Shown piece by piece: positions 59,113-64,000 of a stretch of 64,000 nt of DNA. How positions within the stretch are numbered: position 1 is the first letter of the stretch; each line of letters opens with the position of its first letter. The position numbers were made by a program, and so were the translations under genes. The notes under the pieces were generated by a model that was not told the DNA's origin, searched no databases, and saw only the letters and a list, made by a program, of their open reading frames with translations. Source of the DNA: Methylibium sp965279545 (GTDB lineage: Bacteria; Pseudomonadota; Gammaproteobacteria; Burkholderiales; Burkholderiaceae_C); assembly GCF_965279545.1 (NCBI RefSeq), contig NZ_OZ257250.1, forward strand, positions 1,054,001 to 1,118,000, written 5' to 3'.

Positions 59113-60342
59113 GTGTCCAAGCCCATTGCCAAGTCCAGCAAGCTCGCCAACGTGTGCTACGACATCCGTGGTCCGGTGCTGGACAAGGCCCGCGCCATGG
59201 AGGAAGAGGGCCAGAAGATCATCAAGCTCAACATCGGCAACCTGGCGGTGTTCGGCTTCGATCCGCCCGACGAGATCGTGCAGGACATGATCCGCAACCT
59301 GCCGCAGACGGCCGGCTACACCGACAGCAAGGGCCTGTTCGCACCGCGCAAGGCGGTGGTGCATTACGCGCAGGAGAAGTCGATCGCCGGCGTCACGGTC
59401 GACGACGTCTACCTCGGCAACGGCGCCTCCGAGCTGATCGTGATGAGCCTCAACGCGCTGCTCGACAACGGCGACGAGGTGCTGGTGCCGGCGCCCGATT
59501 ACCCGCTGTGGACCGCGGCGGTGTCGCTGTCGGGCGGCAACCCGGTGCACTACCTGTGCGACGAGGCAAGCGACTGGTACCCCGACATCGACGACATCCG
59601 CCGCAAGATCACGCCGAACACGCGCGCCATCGTCGTCATCAACCCGAACAACCCGACCGGCGCGCTGTACCCGGAAAGCCTGCTGCGCGAGATCGTCGAG
59701 CTGGCCCGCCAGCACCAGCTGATCGTCTTCGCCGACGAGATCTACGACAAGACGCTGTACGACGGCGCCACGCACACCAGCATCGCTTCGCTGGCCGACG
59801 ACGTGCTGTTCGTGACCTTCAACGGGCTCAGCAAGAACTACCGCTCCTGCGGTTACCGCGCTGGCTGGATGATCGTCTCGGGCAACAAGAAGCTGGCACA
59901 GGACTACATCGTCGGCCTGAACATGCTGGCGTCGATGCGCCTGTGTTCCAACACGCCGGGACAGCTCGCAATCCAGACCGCGCTCGGGGGCTACCAGAGC
60001 ATCAAGGACCTGGTGGGTCCGGGCGGGCGGCTGGCGCACCAGCGCGATGTGGCCTACGAGCTGCTGAGTGCGATCCCCGGCGTGAGCGTGGTGAAGCCCA
60101 AGGCCGCGCTCTACATGTTCCCTCGGCTCGACCCGAAGCTCTACCCGATCGAAGACGACCAGCAGTTTGCCTACGAGTTGCTGGCCGAGGAGAAGGTGCT
60201 GATCGTGCAGGGCACGGGCTTCAACTGGCCCCGTCCCGACCACTTCCGCGTCGTGTTCCTGCCGAACTCCGACGACCTGAGCGATGCGATCGGCCGCATC
60301 GCGCGTTTCCTCGATCACTACCGCAAGCGCCACAGCGTCTGA
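59113..60342 (+). CDS. PLP-dependent aminotransferase (alanine transaminase AlaC/AlaA type)
   Basis: The 409-residue fold-type I aminotransferase starts at GTG 59113 with AGGAG 5 bp upstream. The PLP lysine is in NGLSKNYRSCGYRAGW, with NPNNPTGALYP and FADEIYDKTLYDG upstream. It closely matches alanine aminotransferases that precede hom in Burkholderiales. It lies 19 bp before homoserine dehydrogenase and may feed the threonine or alanine pathway. Confidence 0.88.
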   Translation: MSKPIAKSSKLANVCYDIRGPVLDKARAMEEEGQKIIKLNIGNLAVFGFDPPDEIVQDMIRNLPQTAGYTDSKGLFAPRKAVVHYAQEKSIAGVTVDDVYLGNGASELIVMSLNALLDNGDEVLVPAPDYPLWTAAVSLSGGNPVHYLCDEASDWYPDIDDIRRKITPNTRAIVVINPNNPTGALYPESLLREIVELARQHQLIVFADEIYDKTLYDGATHTSIASLADDVLFVTFNGLSKNYRSCGYRAGWMIVSGNKKLAQDYIVGLNMLASMRLCSNTPGQLAIQTALGGYQSIKDLVGPGGRLAHQRDVAYELLSAIPGVSVVKPKAALYMFPRLDPKLYPIEDDQQFAYELLAEEKVLIVQGTGFNWPRPDHFRVVFLPNSDDLSDAIGRIARFLDHYRKRHSV

Positions 60343-60361
60343 CACCGTGTCCGAATTGAAG

Positions 60362-61678
60362 ATGAAACCGATCCAAGTGGGCCTGCTGGGTGCAGGTGTG
60401 GTGGCCAGCGGCGTGGTGCAGGTGCTGCAGCGCAATCGTGCGGAGATCCAGCGTCGTGCCGGTCGCGGCATCGAGGTCGCTGCGGTGGCCGCGCGTGACG
60501 TGACCAAGGCGCGCGCCTCGCTCGGCAGCGAGGTCGTGCTGACCGAGGATTTCGACGCGCTGGTGCGCCGCCCCGACATCGACGTGATCGTCGAGGTGAT
60601 CGGCGGCACGACCCGGGCGCGCGAACTGGTGCTGGCCGCCATCGCGGCCGGCAAGCCGGTGGTGACGGCCAACAAGGCGCTGCTGGCGGTGCATGGCACC
60701 GAGATCTTCGCCGCCGCGCGCGAGCGCGGCGTGGCAGTCGGCTTCGAGGCGGCGGTGGCCGGCGGCATCCCGATCATCAAGGCACTGCGCGAGGGCCTGA
60801 CGGCCAACCGCATCGGCTGGATCGCCGGGATCATCAACGGCACCACCAACTTCATCCTGTCGGAGATGCGCTCCAAGGGTCTGGACTTCGCCACGGTGCT
60901 GAAGGAGGCACAGCGCCTGGGTTATGCCGAGACCGACCCCACGTTCGACATCGAGGGCATCGATGCCGCGCACAAGGCCACGATCATGAGTGCGATCGCC
61001 TTCGGCACGCCGGTGCAGTTCGAGCACGCCTACATCGAAGGCATCACCAGGCTGCAGGCGGCCGACATCCGCTATGCCGAACAGTTGGGCTACCGCATCA
61101 AGCTGCTGGGCATCACCAAGCGCCGCGACGACGCGCAAGGCATCGAGCTGCGCGTGCACCCCACGCTGATCCCGGGCACACGCCTGATCGCCAACGTCGA
61201 AGGGGCGATGAATGCCGTGGTGGTGCAGGGCGACGCGGTCGGCTCGACGCTCTACTACGGCAAGGGCGCCGGTGCCGAGCCCACGGCCTCGGCCGTGGTC
61301 GCCGACCTGGTCGACGTGACCCGGCTCATCACGGCCGACCCCGATCACCGCGTGCCGCACCTGGCCTTCCATCCTGATTCAGTGGCCGCCACACCGATCC
61401 TGCCGATCGAGCAGACCATCACGGCCTTCTACCTGCGTCTGCAGGTGGCTGACAAGGCCGGCGTGCTGGCCAACATCACCCGCATCCTGGCCGATCATGC
61501 GATCTCGATCGATGCCGTGCTGCAGCGCGAGTCGGCCGAGGGCGAGAGCCAGACCGACCTGATCATCCTGACCCACGACACGCTCGAAGGCAAGATGAAC
61601 GCGGCGCTGGCGCAGATGCAGGCGCTGCCGACCGTGCTGGCGCCCATCGTGCGCATTCGCAAGGAAGAACTGTCCTGA
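60362..61678 (+). CDS. hom: Homoserine dehydrogenase
   Basis: The 438-residue enzyme reduces aspartate semialdehyde to homoserine. The NAD(P) loop is QVGLLGAGVVASGV, the catalytic lysine region is VVTANKALLA, and GGIPIIKALREGL and INGTTNFIL are typical. A C-terminal ACT domain starts about residue 355 (YLRLQVADKAGVLANITRIL), implying threonine feedback. ATG 60362 is chosen; a GTG at 60347 adds five residues. Confidence 0.95.
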   Translation: MKPIQVGLLGAGVVASGVVQVLQRNRAEIQRRAGRGIEVAAVAARDVTKARASLGSEVVLTEDFDALVRRPDIDVIVEVIGGTTRARELVLAAIAAGKPVVTANKALLAVHGTEIFAAARERGVAVGFEAAVAGGIPIIKALREGLTANRIGWIAGIINGTTNFILSEMRSKGLDFATVLKEAQRLGYAETDPTFDIEGIDAAHKATIMSAIAFGTPVQFEHAYIEGITRLQAADIRYAEQLGYRIKLLGITKRRDDAQGIELRVHPTLIPGTRLIANVEGAMNAVVVQGDAVGSTLYYGKGAGAEPTASAVVADLVDVTRLITADPDHRVPHLAFHPDSVAATPILPIEQTITAFYLRLQVADKAGVLANITRILADHAISIDAVLQRESAEGESQTDLIILTHDTLEGKMNAALAQMQALPTVLAPIVRIRKEELS

Positions 61679-61683
61679 TGACC

Positions 61684-61760
61684 CACCTCCGTTGCGGCTT
61701 CGCCGCTCCCCCTCAAGGGGGCGCCACCATCGGCCCGGCGAAGCCGGAGCCTCGGCGGCA
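61684..61760. repeat. GC-rich palindromic intergenic repeat
   Basis: GCGGCTTCGCCGC, then CCCCCTCAAGGGGG, and CCGGCGAAGCCGG follow one another between hom and thrC. CCCCTCAAGGGGG is the core of an intergenic element common in Rubrivivax/Methylibium-type genomes. It is similar in style to those at 5765 and 23734. Confidence 0.65.
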
Positions 61761-61807
61761 GCTGGAAGGGGCCGTGGCGGCATGATCGTCGTGAGTCCGA
61801 ATCGTCC

Positions 61808-63229
61808 ATGAACTACCTCAGCACCCGTGGTGACACCACGCCGCGCGGCTTTTGCGACATCCTGCTCGAAGGCCTGGCGCCGGATGGCGGGCTCTACCTG
61901 CCGGAGCGCTATCCGCGGGTCGACGCGGCCACGCTGGCGCGCTGGCGCGGCCTGTCGTATGCCGACCTGGCCTTCGAGATCCTCTCGCTGTACATCGCCG
62001 ACATCCCCGCCGCGGACCTGCACATGCTGGTGCACAAGACCTACACGCGCGAGATCTTCGGCACGACGCAGATCACGCCGCTCAAGCCGCTGGAGCCCGG
62101 CATCGCGCTGCAGGCGCTGTCGAACGGCCCGACGCTGGCCTTCAAGGACATGGCGATGCAACTGCTGGGGAACCTGTTCGAGTACGAACTGGCGCGCCGC
62201 GGCGAGACGCTGAACATCCTGGGTGCGACCTCCGGCGACACCGGCAGCGCGGCCGAGTACGCGATGCGCGGCAAGCAGGGCGTGCGCGTCTTCATGCTCA
62301 GCCCGCACGGCCGCATGAGCCCGTTCCAGCAGGCGCAGATGTTCAGCCTGCCCGACGCCAACATCCACAACCTCGCGATCGAGGGCGTGTTCGACGACTG
62401 CCAGGACATCGTCAAGGCCGTCTCGAACGACCTCGAGTTCAAGCGCCGCTGGCGCATCGGCACCGTCAACTCGATCAACTGGGCGCGGCTGCTGGCCCAG
62501 GTGGTTTATTACTTCGCCGGCTATTTTCAGGCCACGAAGACGAACGACGAGCGGGTCAGCTTCGCGGTGCCGTCGGGCAACTTCGGCAACGTCTGCGCCG
62601 GTCACGTGGCGCGCATGATGGGCCTGCCGATCGATCAGCTGGTGGTCGCCACGAACGAGAACGACGTGCTCGACGAGTTCTTCCGCACCGGCAGCTACCG
62701 CGTGCGCGGCGCGGCCGACACGCACGAGACCTCCAGCCCGTCGATGGACATCTCCAAGGCCAGCAACTTCGAGCGCTTCGTGTTCGACCTGCTGGGCCAT
62801 GACTCGAACGCGGCCGCGCGCACCCGCCAGCTGTTCGGCGACGACATCGCGCGGCACGGCGGCTTTGCGCTGACGCCCGCCGAGTTCGCGCGGGTGCGAG
62901 AGTTCGGCTTCGTGTCCGGCAAGAGCACCCACGCCGACCGCGTGGCGACGATCCGTGACACGCAGCAGCGCTTCGGCGTGACCATCGATCCGCACACCGC
63001 CGACGGCCTGAAGGTGGGCCGCGCCCACGCGAAGCCCGGCACGCCCCTGCTGGTGCTCGAAACCGCACTGCCGATCAAGTTCGCCGCCACCATCATCGAG
63101 GCACTCGGCCACGAGCCGCCGAGACCGGCCGGGCTCGACGGGCTGGAGCAGCTCCCCAGACGCTTCAAGGTCATGCCGGCCAGCGCATCGACGGTGCAGG
63201 CCTACATCGTCGAGAATGGCTCGACATGA
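61808..63229 (+). CDS. thrC: Threonine synthase
   Basis: The 473-residue PLP enzyme makes threonine from O-phosphohomoserine. The PLP lysine is in NGPTLAFKDMAMQ (about 112-123), and GATSGDTGSAAEYAMRG is the phosphate-binding loop. Its N-terminal extension MNYLSTRGD is typical of the betaproteobacterial form. It lies 129 bp after hom. Confidence 0.95.
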   Translation: MNYLSTRGDTTPRGFCDILLEGLAPDGGLYLPERYPRVDAATLARWRGLSYADLAFEILSLYIADIPAADLHMLVHKTYTREIFGTTQITPLKPLEPGIALQALSNGPTLAFKDMAMQLLGNLFEYELARRGETLNILGATSGDTGSAAEYAMRGKQGVRVFMLSPHGRMSPFQQAQMFSLPDANIHNLAIEGVFDDCQDIVKAVSNDLEFKRRWRIGTVNSINWARLLAQVVYYFAGYFQATKTNDERVSFAVPSGNFGNVCAGHVARMMGLPIDQLVVATNENDVLDEFFRTGSYRVRGAADTHETSSPSMDISKASNFERFVFDLLGHDSNAAARTRQLFGDDIARHGGFALTPAEFARVREFGFVSGKSTHADRVATIRDTQQRFGVTIDPHTADGLKVGRAHAKPGTPLLVLETALPIKFAATIIEALGHEPPRPAGLDGLEQLPRRFKVMPASASTVQAYIVENGST

Positions 63230-63242
63230 GGGCTGTCGCCGG

Positions 63243-63878
63243 ATGAAGGTCGTCGGTTTCTGCGGGTACTCGGGCTCGGGCAAGACCACGCTGGTCGAGC
63301 AGCTCGTGGCGCGCCTGCGCCTGGCCGGGCACCGCGTCTGCGTTGTCAAGCACGCCCACCACGACTTCGACATCGACCAGCCCGGCAAGGACTCGCACCG
63401 CCACCGCGCCGCTGGCGCCTACGAGGTGGTGATCGCCTCCAACCGGCGCCTTGCGAAGATCCGCGAATACGACGTTGAGGCCGATCCGAATCCGCACCAG
63501 CTGATCGCCGAGCTGTCCGATGCCGACTGGGTGCTGGTCGAGGGCTTCAAGCACGCCGACCTGCTGAAGATCGAGATCTGGCGTGCCGAGACCGGGCAAC
63601 GTGTCCAGTACCCGCACGATCCCTTCGTGGTCGCGATCGCGACCGACAGCCCCGAGGCCTTGCCGCTGCCGACCCAGCTGCCTGTGCTCGATCTCAACGA
63701 CGCCGACGCAGTCGCTGCCTACTTGCTCGGCCAAGCCGCCCGCCACGAGTACCGCTCCCCCTATGACGACGCCGACAACGAAGCCACTTATGTCGACACC
63801 GACACCGACACCGAGGCCGATGCTGAGCCTGCCCGACGCGCTGGCGCGGCTGCTCGCCGGCACGACGGCACTGGCTGA
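63243..63878 (+). CDS. mobB: Molybdopterin-guanine dinucleotide biosynthesis adaptor MobB
   Basis: The 211-residue P-loop GTPase has Walker A GYSGSGKTTLVEQL at about 8-21, then VCVVKHAHHDFDID with the conserved switch region. It helps supply guanine dinucleotide cofactor to molybdoenzymes. The C-terminus adds a repetitive acidic TDTDTEAD tail that overlaps the start of moeA in another frame. ATG 63243 is favoured. It lies 13 bp after thrC. Confidence 0.92.
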   Translation: MKVVGFCGYSGSGKTTLVEQLVARLRLAGHRVCVVKHAHHDFDIDQPGKDSHRHRAAGAYEVVIASNRRLAKIREYDVEADPNPHQLIAELSDADWVLVEGFKHADLLKIEIWRAETGQRVQYPHDPFVVAIATDSPEALPLPTQLPVLDLNDADAVAAYLLGQAARHEYRSPYDDADNEATYVDTDTDTEADAEPARRAGAAARRHDGTG

Positions 63879-64000
63879 GACCGAAACGGTCTCCACCTTC
63901 GAGGCTCTCGGCCGCGTGCTCGCGGTTGACGTGGCCTCGCAGCTCGACGTGCCGCCGCACGACAACAGCTCGATGGATGGCTATGCGCTGTGCGCCGCTG
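63790..64000 (+). CDS. moeA: Molybdopterin molybdenumtransferase MoeA, 5' part cut by window
   Basis: Seventy residues are visible. LSLPDALARLLAGTTAL and LGRVLAVDVASQLDVPPHDNS lead to NSSMDGYALCAA, the conserved MoeA start of domain III. It inserts molybdenum into molybdopterin. The start may be ATG 63790, which reads the ACACCG repeat as Thr-Pro, or ATG 63820 (MLSLPDALAR). Either way it overlaps mobB by 59-89 bp out of frame. Confidence 0.9.
   Translation, partial: MSTPTPTPRPMLSLPDALARLLAGTTALAETETVSTFEALGRVLAVDVASQLDVPPHDNSSMDGYALCAA

Overview
This GC-rich window most likely comes from a Burkholderiales betaproteobacterium, probably in the Rubrivivax/Leptothrix/Methylibium neighbourhood. 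The evidence is the cysI-DUF934-cysH-cysDN order, a phasin, a BktB-like thiolase, the imuA-imuB-dnaE2 cassette, the divergent ppsR/ppsA pair and the rpsF-priB-rpsR-rplI-dnaB block. Genes are tightly packed with many ATGA/TGATG stop-start overlaps. No CRISPR array or intact insertion sequence was seen.

Region 1 (1-17.6 kb, minus strand) is the most unusual part. It holds two consecutive gene sets that each encode most of a group-4 membrane hydrogenase/complex-I-like machine (HyfB, HyfC, HyfE, HyfF, HyfG and HyfI homologues). In both large subunits the four cysteines that bind the NiFe centre are gone, while the proton-channel Glu/Lys of the antiporter-like subunits and the small-subunit Fe-S cysteines are kept. 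They therefore resemble 'energy-converting hydrogenase-related' (Ehr) complexes rather than hydrogenases. A glutathione S-transferase-like gene sits inside the first set and a spermidine-synthase-like methyltransferase ends the second. Each set is headed by a closely related ribbon-helix-helix (RHH) protein. A decayed phage-type integrase and a tRNA-Asn border the region on the right, so it may be an old genomic island.

Region 2 (17.6-28.7 kb, minus strand) starts with a TonB-dependent receptor preceded by a TPP (thiamine) riboswitch. A ferredoxin reductase, the 7Fe ferredoxin FdxA and a complete assimilatory sulfate-reduction operon follow (TauE/SafE exporter, cysI, DUF934, cysH, cysD, cysN, siroheme methyltransferase). 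No cysJ is present, so ferredoxin plus its reductase could feed CysI.

Region 3 (28.7-44.8 kb) is mixed metabolism and transport: a patatin lipoprotein, a phasin, an HDAC-family deacylase, an ornithine cyclodeaminase-like enzyme, NhaD-type antiporter, a hydroxyacid dehydrogenase, RmuC, an MFS transporter, ppsR/ppsA, a TPR protein and a two-part Na+/solute symporter carrying an EF-hand-like loop.

Region 4 (44.8-54.3 kb) is information processing: ribosomal S6/PriB/S18/L9 operon with a candidate S6:S18 leader, DnaB, a small RHH plus coiled-coil pair with its own promoter and 11-bp direct repeats, and the SOS mutagenesis cassette imuA-imuB-dnaE2 behind a perfect LexA box.

Region 5 (54.3-64 kb) holds a monooxygenase-like protein, a BktB-like thiolase, a PIN-PhoH ATPase, a BCP peroxiredoxin, then an aminotransferase, homoserine dehydrogenase and threonine synthase (threonine pathway). 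It ends with mobB and the start of moeA (molybdenum cofactor), cut by the window edge.
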